Assembly (NCBI GenBank): GCA_963700735.1
Contig: CAVOYR010000005.1
Span: forward strand, 124,001-188,000
Length of the DNA: 64,000 nucleotides
Reading direction: 5' to 3'
From: Anderseniella sp963700735
GTDB taxonomy: Bacteria; Pseudomonadota; Alphaproteobacteria; Rhizobiales; Aestuariivirgaceae
Position numbers and translations under genes: made by a program. Position 1 is the first letter of the stretch; every line of letters begins with the position of its first letter. This document shows, piece by piece, positions 53,608 to 62,780 of the stretch. The notes under the pieces were generated by a model. It was not told the DNA's origin. It did not search any database and was given only the letters and a program-made list of their open reading frames with translations.

Positions 53608-55830
53608 TCATGGCGTTTGCCCGGCGAGCCGCGCCTTTAGCGCTTCCAGCACCTGGTCCTTGGGGCCGTCCGCTATCACCTTGCCGTCGCCCAGAACGAT
53701 CAGCCGGTCGACAATTTCCAGCATGCTGTAGCGATGGGTTGAAACAATCAGTGTCTGGTCCGGTGTCAGGCACTGCCTGAGGTTCTGGATCAACAGCCGT
53801 TCACTGGCCATGTCCATGGATCCGGATGGCTCGTCCAGAAACAGCACCCTGGGCTTGAGCAACAGCATTCTGGCAAGCGCGACCGACTGCTTCTGCCCGC
53901 CAGACAGCAGCCCGCCACGTTCACCCACCTGCATGTCGTATCCCGCCGGATGGGTTGCGACGAACTGGTCCACGCCGGCCAGACGCGCCGCAGCGACCAT
54001 CTGCTCGTCGGATGCCGCCGGATTGCCCATCACGAGGTTGCTGCGCAAGGTGCCGAAGAACAGGTCGGCATCCTGGTTGACGACGCCGATGGCCGACCGG
54101 ATCTGGTGCGGGTGGAACTGCCGGATATCGATGGCGTCGATCAGGATCGCACCCTGCTGGACGTCATAGAGTGCTGCCAGCAACCGCCCGAGGGTGGTCT
54201 TGCCAGAGCCGATCTTGCCGATAATGCCAACCTTCTCGCCAGGGTTGATAACAAGATTGAGGTCCCGCAAGGCCGGGTTTGCCTGCTGCGGGTAGCTGAA
54301 AGTTGCGGATTTGAACTCGATCCTCGCGTTCTCGATGGGTTGCGAAATGAAGGGCTTTCCCTCGGGCCGCTCACTTTCCATGCGCATTATGTTGTTGAGG
54401 TTGTTCAATGCCGCAACCGAATGCTGCGAACGGGCCACGATGGTCGCGAACTGTCCAAACGGTGCAACCGCACGTCCCGCCAGTATGACGCTCGCGATGA
54501 TGGCGCCCATCGACACTTCGCCCTGGTCGAACAGGTAGGCGCCATAGGCGACGATGCCCACTGTTACCAGTTGCTGGATCGCCATCGTGAGCGTGCTGAC
54601 AAGGCTGGTGATGGCTCGGGTGCGCTCGATGGTGCGCGCAGTGCGCCCGACAAGCCGCTCCCACAAATTCTGCAAATGGCCTTCGGCGCGCAGCATCTTG
54701 ATGGTTTCAAGCGACGAGATCGTCTCGACCAGCAACGAGTGGCGATAGGCCGACTCGCTCTGCGTCTCGCGCGCGGCCCGTGCCAGCGGAAACTGCATCA
54801 CCAAACCGATGACAAAAACCAGGACTGCCGCAACAGCAGGTATGATCGCCAGGGGTCCGGCAATCATGTAGATGACGAAAAGAAACAGCCCGAAGAACAG
54901 GAAATCCGAGATGGTCGCCAGCGTGTTCGAGGTGAAGAATTCTCGCACCTGTTCGAAGTCGCGCAGATGGCTGGCAAAGCCGCCGGTGGTGCCCGGCTTG
55001 TTCTGAAGTTTTATGGCCAGCAAGTGCTCGTAGATGCGCCCTGCCAGCAAGACATCGGCCCGCCGTCCGGCTGAATCGATCATCCACGTGCGCAACAGCT
55101 TGAAAATGAAGTCGAAGGCGATGGCCAGCAACATGCCAACCGCAAGCACCCACAGCGTTGACAGTGCCTTGTTGGGCAGCACCCGGTCATAGACATTCAT
55201 GATGAACAGTGGTGAGGCGAGCGCCAGCACGTTGATGAAACAGGCAGCCAGCAGCACCCGCGCATAGCTCGGCCACAAGCGGCCGACCACGCCCCAGAAC
55301 CAGTGCCCGCGCGCCAGCAGCCGCGCGTCGGGTTCGCGCCCGGTGAGCCGGACATCCGGCTTAACCAGTATTGCCCCGCCCGCATAGACCTGGCCCAGCT
55401 GTTTCAGGCTGACCTTGGAAATCGTTTGCGTGTCGGGGTCGTAAATTTCAAAGCCGCGCCGGCCCAGCCGGCTGTGCACGACGCATGCGCCGCCATGCTC
55501 CAGCAGCAGGATGGCCGGAAACACCAGCGGGTTCAGCTGTGACAGCGGGCGCTTGACGATGCTGGCCACGTAGCCTGCCCGTTCCGCTGCACGTACCGCC
55601 AGATCAGGCGTCAGCCTGCCCTGGTGCAACGGCAGACCGGAAGTCAGTTCATGCTGTGACGCAGAACGGTCATGAAAGCAGATCAGCGCGATCAGGCATC
55701 GCAACAGCGGATCATGCAGTTCGGTGCGGAACGCCTCGCCCGCGTCATTGACAGCCCGGCGTCCATCAGCATCCGCCAGTCCGGCGGCTGGCCCGGCGCG
55801 TTCGGCGTTGCTCTGCCAGAATTTTCGCAT
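53608..55830 (-). CDS. LapB/HlyB-type ABC exporter of the type I secretion system
   Basis: 740-residue inner-membrane ATPase/permease. The N-terminal peptidase-like domain (about 38-158) lacks the catalytic cysteine/histidine arrangement of C39 peptidases, as in LapB-type exporters of RTX adhesins. The ABC transmembrane domain spans about 185-480. The nucleotide-binding domain has Walker A GKIGSGKTT (538-546), signature LSGGQ (642-646), Walker B VLFLDEP (662-668) and switch His in VSTHR. It lies 107 bases downstream of the TolC-type gene and probably exports the RTX protein with the HlyD-type adaptor at 41488-42828. Confidence 0.95.
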   Translation of the reverse strand: MRKFWQSNAERAGPAAGLADADGRRAVNDAGEAFRTELHDPLLRCLIALICFHDRSASQHELTSGLPLHQGRLTPDLAVRAAERAGYVASIVKRPLSQLNPLVFPAILLLEHGGACVVHSRLGRRGFEIYDPDTQTISKVSLKQLGQVYAGGAILVKPDVRLTGREPDARLLARGHWFWGVVGRLWPSYARVLLAACFINVLALASPLFIMNVYDRVLPNKALSTLWVLAVGMLLAIAFDFIFKLLRTWMIDSAGRRADVLLAGRIYEHLLAIKLQNKPGTTGGFASHLRDFEQVREFFTSNTLATISDFLFFGLFLFVIYMIAGPLAIIPAVAAVLVFVIGLVMQFPLARAARETQSESAYRHSLLVETISSLETIKMLRAEGHLQNLWERLVGRTARTIERTRAITSLVSTLTMAIQQLVTVGIVAYGAYLFDQGEVSMGAIIASVILAGRAVAPFGQFATIVARSQHSVAALNNLNNIMRMESERPEGKPFISQPIENARIEFKSATFSYPQQANPALRDLNLVINPGEKVGIIGKIGSGKTTLGRLLAALYDVQQGAILIDAIDIRQFHPHQIRSAIGVVNQDADLFFGTLRSNLVMGNPAASDEQMVAAARLAGVDQFVATHPAGYDMQVGERGGLLSGGQKQSVALARMLLLKPRVLFLDEPSGSMDMASERLLIQNLRQCLTPDQTLIVSTHRYSMLEIVDRLIVLGDGKVIADGPKDQVLEALKARLAGQTP

Positions 55831-55937
55831 CTCTTGCCGCCGTGAAGGTTCGCTGACGTCCTGCAGTAAAGGTCCCGGGCCTGTGTCCGGTCAAGCATTG
55901 CCGCCAAGGCGTTGCGCTGATCCCGGCGATCCGGAGA

Positions 55938-57371
55938 TCAGTAAAGTCCCTTGAAATTCGGATCGCGATAGAGGTCTTCCGGGGTGTAGCGCGGCATGGT
56001 TTCAGCCGGCGGCGTTGGTGGAACACTGAACTGTTCACGGGCATAAGACTTGGCCGCTGCAGGCTGCTGCACCTTGAGGGTACGCAACAGCCGGTTGGTC
56101 GACGCCAGCAGTCGGTAATCGGCAAACTGAACGGCCGACTTGCCCGTCGCCACGGCAATCTGTGCGGCGATCCGGCTGTTCTGCGCGTCAAGCAAATCGA
56201 GCAGGGATCGCTGTCCGATCTGGAACTGTTCGGTGTAGTAGCGAACGACTTCGTTCTGCGTGTTCAACTGCCGGTCCAGTTCTGCGAGGCGGCGCGATTG
56301 CAGGCGGCGGCGGTCCCAGGAAAGCCTGACGCCTTCCTCGACCTCGCGGGCGATGCGGTGCAGCGCCATGCGGGCCTCGTCGGCACGGCGGACCTGCTCC
56401 TGCACGTTGGCCGAGTCGATGCCGCCATTGTAGAGGTTCCAGGACATCACGACCCCGCCTTGCAGCGAGTTGTCCTGGCCGGGCTCGCCATCAAGGTTTT
56501 CGCCCGCGCGGGCCCGGCCCTCAAGCGACAGCTTCGGCGCAAAGGCCGCACCCGCCTTGCGGTGCAGGGCAAGGGCCGCGTCAAGGTCGGCCCGGGCGAA
56601 ACGGATAGATGGATGATCAGTTCTGGCAAGCCCGATTGCCTTGTCCAGCGAGGCCGGCAAGGCGCGCGCAACGCTGCCAGGGTCGGAGGTTTTGCCGACA
56701 GGGCGGCCAACCAGCCGCTGGAAGCGGGTTTCGGCGTTGGCGAGTTCTTCGCGCGCCTCGATGCTGCGGGCCTTGGCTGCAAAATACCGCTCGTTGGCCT
56801 GCTGCTTGTCGGCAATGCTGATTGAGCCGTCATTGGCGCCGCGCGTGATGCGCCCAAGCAGGCTGCGATGGTAGGCCTCGTTCTTGTCCAGGAGGCCGGC
56901 GACGCGGCGCAACCGCATGATGTCGAGATATTCGCGAACCACGGCCAGACCAATGAACTCGGTGCGCTCCATGACGCGGTAGGACGCGCCATCCACGCGG
57001 GCAGCCTGGCGTTCAACCTCGGACTGGAACTCGTAGCCGTCGAACAGCAACTGCCGCACCACAAGGCTCGCTTCGCGCCGGTTCAGGACACCTGCAGTGC
57101 CATCAGGATTGTTGATAGGGTTTTCCGCGCTTTCGCGCCAGCGCTGCTCGGCACCGAAACGGGCCTCAAGGTCCACCCTGGGGCGGAAGCGGCCACGGCC
57201 CTGCTCGAGTTCAAACTCGATGGCCTCCCGATTGGCAATTGCCTCGCCGATCTCGGGATTGCTGTGAACGGCGATGCGCACGGCCTCCAGCATTGACATG
57301 GCTTGTGCGGGTGCCGGCATCGCAAATGCGACGGCCAGCAGCGCAGCCCACCAAAACGGTCTGGTTGCCAT
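55938..57371 (-). CDS. TolC/LapE-type outer-membrane channel
   Basis: 477-residue outer-membrane efflux protein. The signal peptide is about residues 1-25 (AFAMPAPAQAMSM). Two repeated halves of alternating helical and barrel sections are visible, with MLEAVRIAVHSNPEIGEA opening the first and RADLDAALALHRKAGAAFAPKLSLEGRA opening the second; YYTEQFQIGQRSLLDLLDAQNS is a family hallmark. ATG 57371 is preceded by GGGGTGG; the GTG three codons upstream is less likely. It forms an operon with the ABC exporter and completes the type I system. Confidence 0.93.
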   Translation of the reverse strand: MATRPFWWAALLAVAFAMPAPAQAMSMLEAVRIAVHSNPEIGEAIANREAIEFELEQGRGRFRPRVDLEARFGAEQRWRESAENPINNPDGTAGVLNRREASLVVRQLLFDGYEFQSEVERQAARVDGASYRVMERTEFIGLAVVREYLDIMRLRRVAGLLDKNEAYHRSLLGRITRGANDGSISIADKQQANERYFAAKARSIEAREELANAETRFQRLVGRPVGKTSDPGSVARALPASLDKAIGLARTDHPSIRFARADLDAALALHRKAGAAFAPKLSLEGRARAGENLDGEPGQDNSLQGGVVMSWNLYNGGIDSANVQEQVRRADEARMALHRIAREVEEGVRLSWDRRRLQSRRLAELDRQLNTQNEVVRYYTEQFQIGQRSLLDLLDAQNSRIAAQIAVATGKSAVQFADYRLLASTNRLLRTLKVQQPAAAKSYAREQFSVPPTPPAETMPRYTPEDLYRDPNFKGLY

Positions 57372-57543
57372 ATACACCACCCCAACTTACCCCGGTCTGA
57401 GCGGTTTCCCCCAAAACCTTCCCTACGACCTTAGGGCAACCAGTCTATACAGTACACCGAATATTCGCAAACGGTGTTAACAACTGAACCATCGTGAACG
57501 GGTGCCTGTATGTCCTTACAGGCTGTCTGGCGCCAGAGCCCGG

Positions 57544-57867
57544 CTATTCGTCGTGCACCTGGTGATCCCGTCCGGACGGCGGTGACCCGTTTCCGTTGCG
57601 TGATGACAGACCCAGCCAGCCGGCAACGCGGGGGTAACGCTGCTTGAGCCAGCCGCCATAGCGCACTTCCATTCGGCGGCGCCAGCGGCGCACGATGGAC
57701 GAATCGACCGACAGCACCAGCAGCCCCAGTGGCACCATCCAGAACCCCAGCACCGGCAGGAAGCCCAGCACGCCCCCTGCCACCAAGGCCAGACCCAGCG
57801 CCCGCCGCGCGAGAACCGATCCCGGCAGTTTGAACGAGTGTTGACCGACCTTGACGCGTTTTGTCAT
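57544..57867 (-). CDS. Small conserved membrane protein (PGPGW-like)
   Basis: 107-residue protein with one hydrophobic hairpin (LGLALVAGGVLGFLPVLGFWMVPLGLLVLSVD), followed by a basic segment (VRRWRRRMEVRYGGWLK). The LPVLGFWMVPLGL core resembles the PGPGW/TMEM-like small membrane family, often found near tRNA-Asn in alphaproteobacteria as I recall. Function is unknown. Confidence 0.7.
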   Translation of the reverse strand: MTKRVKVGQHSFKLPGSVLARRALGLALVAGGVLGFLPVLGFWMVPLGLLVLSVDSSIVRRWRRRMEVRYGGWLKQRYPRVAGWLGLSSRNGNGSPPSGRDHQVHDE

Positions 57868-58019
57868 GCATACAGCAGTTATCCATGCCGGCAGACGCTT
57901 GCAAGAGCCTTGCAGAAGCGCCTGATCAAGCGGATTTTTGAGACACCGGCAAAGGCCTCACATTTTGACAAATGGGGGCTTTATCCGCTGGCATGTGTCT
58001 GCTATAGGCTTGCCACCTT

Positions 58020-58094
58020 TCCGCGGTAGCTCAGTGGTAGAGCAATCGGCTGTTAACCGATCGGTCCGGGGTTCGAATCCCTGCCGCGGAGCCA
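58020..58094 (+). tRNA. tRNA-Asn (anticodon GTT)
   Basis: 75-base cloverleaf with encoded CCA. Acceptor TCCGCGG/CCGCGGA is perfect; D arm GCTCAGTGGTAGAGC; anticodon loop CTGTTAA; T loop GGTTCGAATCC. Confidence 0.98.
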
Positions 58095-58101
58095 ATATTC
58101 C

Positions 58102-58149
58102 AAAGCCCCGTCAAAGCCTCATTCGTGAGCGCGTTGGCGGGGCTTTTTT
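58102..58149 (+). terminator. Rho-independent terminator after tRNA-Asn
   Basis: GCCCCGTCAA pairs with TTGGCGGGGC (one G-U), extended by A-T pairs, around a 19-base loop and followed by six T. It lies directly after the tRNA. Confidence 0.9.
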
Positions 58150-58241
58150 CGTCAGGACCTTAAGCATTTCCGCGTTGAAGAAATATCATCCCACCCCGGA
58201 CGAACTGTGGCAAAAATGTCACGGTTTGCCAGTCTCTGCGG

Positions 58242-58259
58242 CTGTCATCTCAATGTGAC
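58242..58259 (+). promoter_or_regulatory. Possible Pho-box-like site upstream of the porin
   Basis: An exact CTGTCAT half-site is followed by 4 bases and a weaker second half (ATGTGAC, 4 of 7), about 135 bases before the porin start. A PhoB-type site would fit a nutrient-regulated porin, but one good half-site is weak evidence. Confidence 0.2.
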
Positions 58260-58392
58260 CTGCCCGTCATGTTTGATGCCTACCTCTCGCTCCCGTAGCA
58301 GGGGGAGTGGAAAACCCCAAGACATCAACGCAATGGCTTGACCCGGACACAAGTGTGTTCCGGGAACGGGACACCTTTACGAGGGACGACAA

Positions 58393-59718
58393 ATGAAGAA
58401 CCGTTTTACAACAGTACTGCTCGCCGGCGTGGCCGCGACCATGCTGTCCACGGCAGCACAGGCCGACGAACTGGCCACGCTCAAGGCGCAGCTGGAATCG
58501 CTCCAGAGCCGCGTCGACACCATGGAAGCCGCTCCGGCAACTGCCTTCGACGGCAAGAGCCTGCTGACCTTTGAACGCGGCCACGGCTCCAACACCTGGG
58601 GCACCGAAGCTGCTTCTGAAGTTTCCAGCTCGCAGGACAGCGGTTTCACCATTGCCGTGACACCGACCGCCGACATGCCGGCACCGGTCGCTGAAGTGAC
58701 CATCTACGGTTACGTGAACGCGCACCTGGCCTATGACTTCGACACCGAACATGGCGACGCCTATTCGTTCGACATCTCGACGCTGGACGGCAATGCCCAG
58801 AACGACACCGGCGACCATATCAGCCTGTCGGCTGCCCGTTCGCGCTTCGGCATCAAGTCGAAGATCGACACTGCCGTTGGCCAGATCCGTACCCGCATCG
58901 AGCTGGACTTCGCCACCGGTGGCAACTCCGGTTCGCTCGCCCCGCGCATGCGCAAGGCCTATGGCGAATGGGACATGACCCCGAACTGGACGTTCCTTGC
59001 CGGTCAGACCGACTTCACCGCCGCCCTGACGCCAATCGGCGTGTCCACGGTTGATGCTGCCGGCGCACTGCTGACCTACTCGCGCACCGCCCAGATCCGC
59101 CTGACCTACACCGACGGCCCGCTGTCGTGGGCGGTGGCCATCGAAAACCCGCACATCAACTCCACCACCAACATGCCGAACGTGGCGTCTTACCTGCAGT
59201 ACGACATCGCTGGCGGCCACCAGTTCATCATCTCGGGTGACGTTGCTGACTGGAGCAACAACGGCAACAACAATCACAACGATGAACTCGGCTGGGCAAT
59301 CATGGCCGGTGCGAACTTCAACCTGGCTGATGTTGCCACCCTGACGGCTGGCGTTGGCTATGGTGAAGGCCTGCTGGACGACAAGTACATGGGCGACATC
59401 ATCGACAACGGCGCGGCCGGCAGAAGCGTCAACGCTGCTGGCGACCCGCTGGAAACCCTCGGCTTCCTGGTTGGCCTGTCGTTCGGCCTGTCCGACACGA
59501 CGACCTTCAACACGATGTTCAGCTATGCCGAAAACCTCGACAACAACCCGATCGCCGGCCAGCTCGACACTGCCTACGTGGTTCACGCCAACGTGATGTG
59601 GCAGCCTGTCAAGCAGATGCGCATGGGCTGGGAAGTTGTCTGGGCCGAGAAGGATTTCGACAACGGCACGACCGAAGATGGTGTTCGCGCCACGTTCGGC
59701 ACCTGGTTCTTCTTCTGA
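58393..59718 (+). CDS. DcaP-like outer-membrane porin
   Basis: 441-residue protein. The signal peptide is about 1-24 (STAAQADE), then a short periplasmic coiled coil (LATLKAQLESLQSRVDTME), then a beta barrel of alternating strands (EVTIYGYVNAHLAYDF, ARSRFGIKSK, GQIRTRIELDF, RKAYGEWDMTPNWTFLAGQTD). It ends in the C-terminal phenylalanine needed for Bam assembly (TWFFF). This layout matches DcaP-type trimeric porins for negatively charged substrates such as dicarboxylates. A GC-rich terminator follows. The substrate is not known. Confidence 0.85.
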   Translation: MKNRFTTVLLAGVAATMLSTAAQADELATLKAQLESLQSRVDTMEAAPATAFDGKSLLTFERGHGSNTWGTEAASEVSSSQDSGFTIAVTPTADMPAPVAEVTIYGYVNAHLAYDFDTEHGDAYSFDISTLDGNAQNDTGDHISLSAARSRFGIKSKIDTAVGQIRTRIELDFATGGNSGSLAPRMRKAYGEWDMTPNWTFLAGQTDFTAALTPIGVSTVDAAGALLTYSRTAQIRLTYTDGPLSWAVAIENPHINSTTNMPNVASYLQYDIAGGHQFIISGDVADWSNNGNNNHNDELGWAIMAGANFNLADVATLTAGVGYGEGLLDDKYMGDIIDNGAAGRSVNAAGDPLETLGFLVGLSFGLSDTTTFNTMFSYAENLDNNPIAGQLDTAYVVHANVMWQPVKQMRMGWEVVWAEKDFDNGTTEDGVRATFGTWFFF

Positions 59719-59751
59719 TAAAACCAAAAACCCTGCAAACCATCAAACTTG

Positions 59752-59785
59752 CCGGCCCGGGATTATCCCGGGCCGGATTTGTTTT
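59752..59785 (+). terminator. Rho-independent terminator after the porin
   Basis: Perfect 11-bp stem with a 3-base loop (CCGGCCCGGGA, TTA, TCCCGGGCCGG at 59752-59776) followed by a T-rich tract (ATTTGTTTT). Confidence 0.92.
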
Positions 59786-59824
59786 GCCCCTACCCTCGCC
59801 CGCGCGCCCGTGTAATCTCGGGCC

Positions 59825-61558
59825 ATGACGCAGGCAATCAACGACCCCCGCATCCGCACGTCCCGGTTCGGGCTGCCTGCCGCCGTGAGCGTGCGCAACA
59901 CCCGGCTGGTGACGGGACTCATCCTGTTCGCCTTCGTGGCGACGCACCTGGCAAACCATGCGCTGGGGCTCATATCCGTCGAGGCCATGAACGGCATGCG
60001 CGACGTGCGCGTCGCCATCACGCGCAGCCTGCCCGGCAGCGCCATCCTGATGCTGGCCGCCATCATCCATGCGGTGCTCGGCGTCGAGAAGTTCGTCTCG
60101 CGCCGTCTGGCTGCCATATCGGTGGGCGGCCTGATCCAGATCGGCTTCGGTCTGATGATTCCCATCCTGTTGTCACGCCACCTGATTGGCACCCGCATCG
60201 TGCACGAACTCTACGGCGTCAACGACAACTACGAGTACGCCCTGTGGGCCATGTGGCCGGGCGAGGCCTGGCGGCAGGCGGGCCTGATCACGCTCGTCTG
60301 GGTGCATGGCTGCATCGGCATCTACATGTGGATCCGCTTCCGGCGCTGGTACGTCCGCTGGCAAGGCTGGTTGCTGTCAGCCGCCGTCCTGCTGCCCGTG
60401 CTGGCCTTCACCGGCTTCATCACCGCCGGGCGCATGCAAGCGGGCGAAGTGCCCGAAGGCCTGCCGCTGGCTGCGGCCCAGTACGCCACGGTGCTGTGGC
60501 TGATGGACATGGCACTATATGTGTCGCTGGCGTTCATCGGCGTGCTGGTTGCGATCAAGATCGTGCAACTCACCCGCCTCGGGCTGCTTCCGAAAGTTGC
60601 CATTACCTACAACAACCAGCTTACGCGCACGGTACCGGCCGGCATGACCCTGCTTGAAATCTCGCGGGTGGCCCGGGTGCCACATGCCTCGATGTGCGGC
60701 GGCAAGGCGCGATGTTCCACCTGCCGCGTGCAGGTGCTGTTTGGCAACGACGCGCTATTGCCACCGGCTGACGAAGAGTTGCGCGCCCTGAGGCGGGCAG
60801 GCATCACCGCGCCGGACATTCGCCTTGCCTGCCAGATCCGGCCCCGGTCAGACCTGTCCGTCATCACGCTGGTTGCTGCTACCGGCACGTCTGGCCGCAC
60901 CATACCGGACAAGTATGCCGCCGGCGTGGAGCGCACCGTCACCATCATGTTTGTGGACCTTCGTGGTTTCACCAAATTTTCCGAAGGCCGCCTGCCCTAT
61001 GACGTGCTGTTCATCCTGAACCAGTACCTCGACCGGATGAGCGACCAGATCATCAAGCAAGGCGGATATGTCGACAAGTTCATGGGCGATGGCATCCTCG
61101 CCGTGTTCGGCATGGAAACAGACGCCACCACCGCTGCCCGCGCGGCGCTTGCTGCGGCAGCCGGGCTTTCAACGGTGCTGGATGACCTCAATGCCATGCA
61201 CGAGGACGAACTGGCCGAACCCCTTCGAATCGGCATTGGCATTCACACCGGCGAGTGCATCCTGGGCCGCGTTGGTGCCAGCAACCGCCACGAAGCCGGT
61301 GACCGCATCACGGTGCTCGGCGATACCGTGAACACCGCCAGCCGGCTCGAAGCTTCCAGCAAGGACCTGGGCGTGGAAGCGGTGATTTCGCTCGACACAC
61401 TGAACGCCGCGGGGACGACGCCGGACCGCGCCGGGCTGGTGACGATCGAGGTGCGCGGGCGGGTTGGCAAGGTGGAATGCCTGGCTCTTGAATCAGCAGG
61501 AACGCTCGGCGACCTGCAACCGGCAGCGGCCAGCGATACACAATCGCGCGAGACCTGA
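59825..61558 (+). CDS. Membrane-anchored ferredoxin-class III adenylate cyclase fusion
   Basis: 577 residues in three parts. First, a multi-span membrane domain (about 25-250, six hydrophobic helices) resembling succinate-dehydrogenase cytochrome b subunits; His41, His45, His82, His127 and His161 are candidate haem ligands. Second, a [2Fe-2S] ferredoxin domain (about 257-350) with Cys291, Cys297, Cys300 and Cys336 (MCGGKARCSTC, LACQI). Third, a class III cyclase (about 370-560) with Asp378 (FVDLRGF), Asp422 (KFMGDGI) and Asn/Arg in GDTVNTASRLEA. Haem-binding membrane cyclases such as CyaC of Sinorhizobium are known; redox control here is inferred. It stands alone between the porin and cysteine synthase. 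Confidence 0.9.
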   Translation: MTQAINDPRIRTSRFGLPAAVSVRNTRLVTGLILFAFVATHLANHALGLISVEAMNGMRDVRVAITRSLPGSAILMLAAIIHAVLGVEKFVSRRLAAISVGGLIQIGFGLMIPILLSRHLIGTRIVHELYGVNDNYEYALWAMWPGEAWRQAGLITLVWVHGCIGIYMWIRFRRWYVRWQGWLLSAAVLLPVLAFTGFITAGRMQAGEVPEGLPLAAAQYATVLWLMDMALYVSLAFIGVLVAIKIVQLTRLGLLPKVAITYNNQLTRTVPAGMTLLEISRVARVPHASMCGGKARCSTCRVQVLFGNDALLPPADEELRALRRAGITAPDIRLACQIRPRSDLSVITLVAATGTSGRTIPDKYAAGVERTVTIMFVDLRGFTKFSEGRLPYDVLFILNQYLDRMSDQIIKQGGYVDKFMGDGILAVFGMETDATTAARAALAAAAGLSTVLDDLNAMHEDELAEPLRIGIGIHTGECILGRVGASNRHEAGDRITVLGDTVNTASRLEASSKDLGVEAVISLDTLNAAGTTPDRAGLVTIEVRGRVGKVECLALESAGTLGDLQPAAASDTQSRET

Positions 61559-61685
61559 AACGTTCGTTACTTCATACGCCGCGTTTGCTTGACAGACCAA
61601 TCAGCGCCCGCCAAAGATCACCTGAAATCAACCCTTCTCGCCACCCCGGCGGACCTGCTGGCCAACCTTACACTGGACCTCATTC

Positions 61686-62733
61686 ATGCACATCGCCCAA
61701 GACGTCGTCGGAGCCATCGGCAACACGCCCCTGATCAAGCTCAAGAAGGCCTCGGAACTGACCGGCTGCACCATCCTGGGCAAGGCCGAATTCATGAACC
61801 CCGGCCAGTCGGTCAAGGATCGCGCGGCACTGTTCATCATCCGCGATGCGGTCGCACGCGGGCTGATCCAGCCGGGCGGCACCATCGTTGAGGGCACCGC
61901 TGGCAACACCGGCATCGGGCTGACCATGGTTGCCAATGCGATGGGGTTCAAATCCGTCATCGTCATTCCCGAAACGCAATCGGAAGAAAAGAAGGATGCG
62001 CTTCGCCTGCTGGGCGCTGAACTGGTCCAGGTACCCGCGGTTCCCTACAAGAACCCCAACAACTACGTGAAATATTCCGGCCGCCTGGCCGAGCGGCTGC
62101 ACAAGGAGCGCGACGGCGGGGCCATCTGGGCCAACCAGTTCGACAACGTTGCCAACCGGCAGGCGCACATCGAAACCACCGCACCCGAGATCTGGCAGCA
62201 GACCGATGGCAAGGTCGACGGCTTCATCTGCGCGGCCGGGTCAGGCGGCACCGTTGCAGGTGTCGGCATGGCGCTGAAGGAGCGCAACAAGAACATCCGG
62301 ATTGGCCTCGCCGACCCGCATGGTGCGGGGCTTGTACAACTACTACACCCATGGCGAACTGAAGGCCGAGGGAAGCTCCATCACCGAAGGCATCGGGCAA
62401 GGCCGCATCACCGCCAACCTGGAAGGCGCGCCGATTGATTTTGCCTGCCGCATCGCGGACGCAGAAGCCGTGGAGATCGTGTTCGACCTGCTGCTGAACG
62501 AGGGCCTGTGCATGGGCGGATCGAGTGGCATCAACATTGCCGGTGCCATGGCGCTGGCGCGCGAGATGGGCCCCGGTCACACCATCGTGACGATCCTGTG
62601 CGACTTTGGCACGCGCTACCAATCCAAGCTCTACAATCCGGATTTCCTGCGCTCCAAGGACCTGCCGGTGCCGGAATGGCTGGAACGTGCCGTCAACGTG
62701 CCGGAAGTCTTCGTTGACACCGCCACGGCATAA
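61686..62733 (+). CDS. Cysteine synthase A-like enzyme (frame broken by one base)
   Basis: PLP-dependent O-acetylserine sulfhydrylase, about 348 residues with the frame restored. The PLP lysine is Lys44 (NPGQSVKDRAA), the substrate loop EGTAGNTGIG (69-78) and the phosphate-binding GSGGT are intact. At 62331-62334 the sequence CTTG should be CTG: dropping one T joins DPHGAGL to YNYYTHGELKAEGSS in a single family-like reading. As written, the first frame runs into nonsense until 62438, and the second frame carries the C-terminal third to 62733. It makes cysteine from sulfide; it is followed 47 bases on by the sulfurtransferase gene. Confidence 0.9.
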
Positions 62734-62780
62734 CCGCTGAAATGGCCGGCGGGCCAACAAGCTGAGAATGGGATTCGCGA

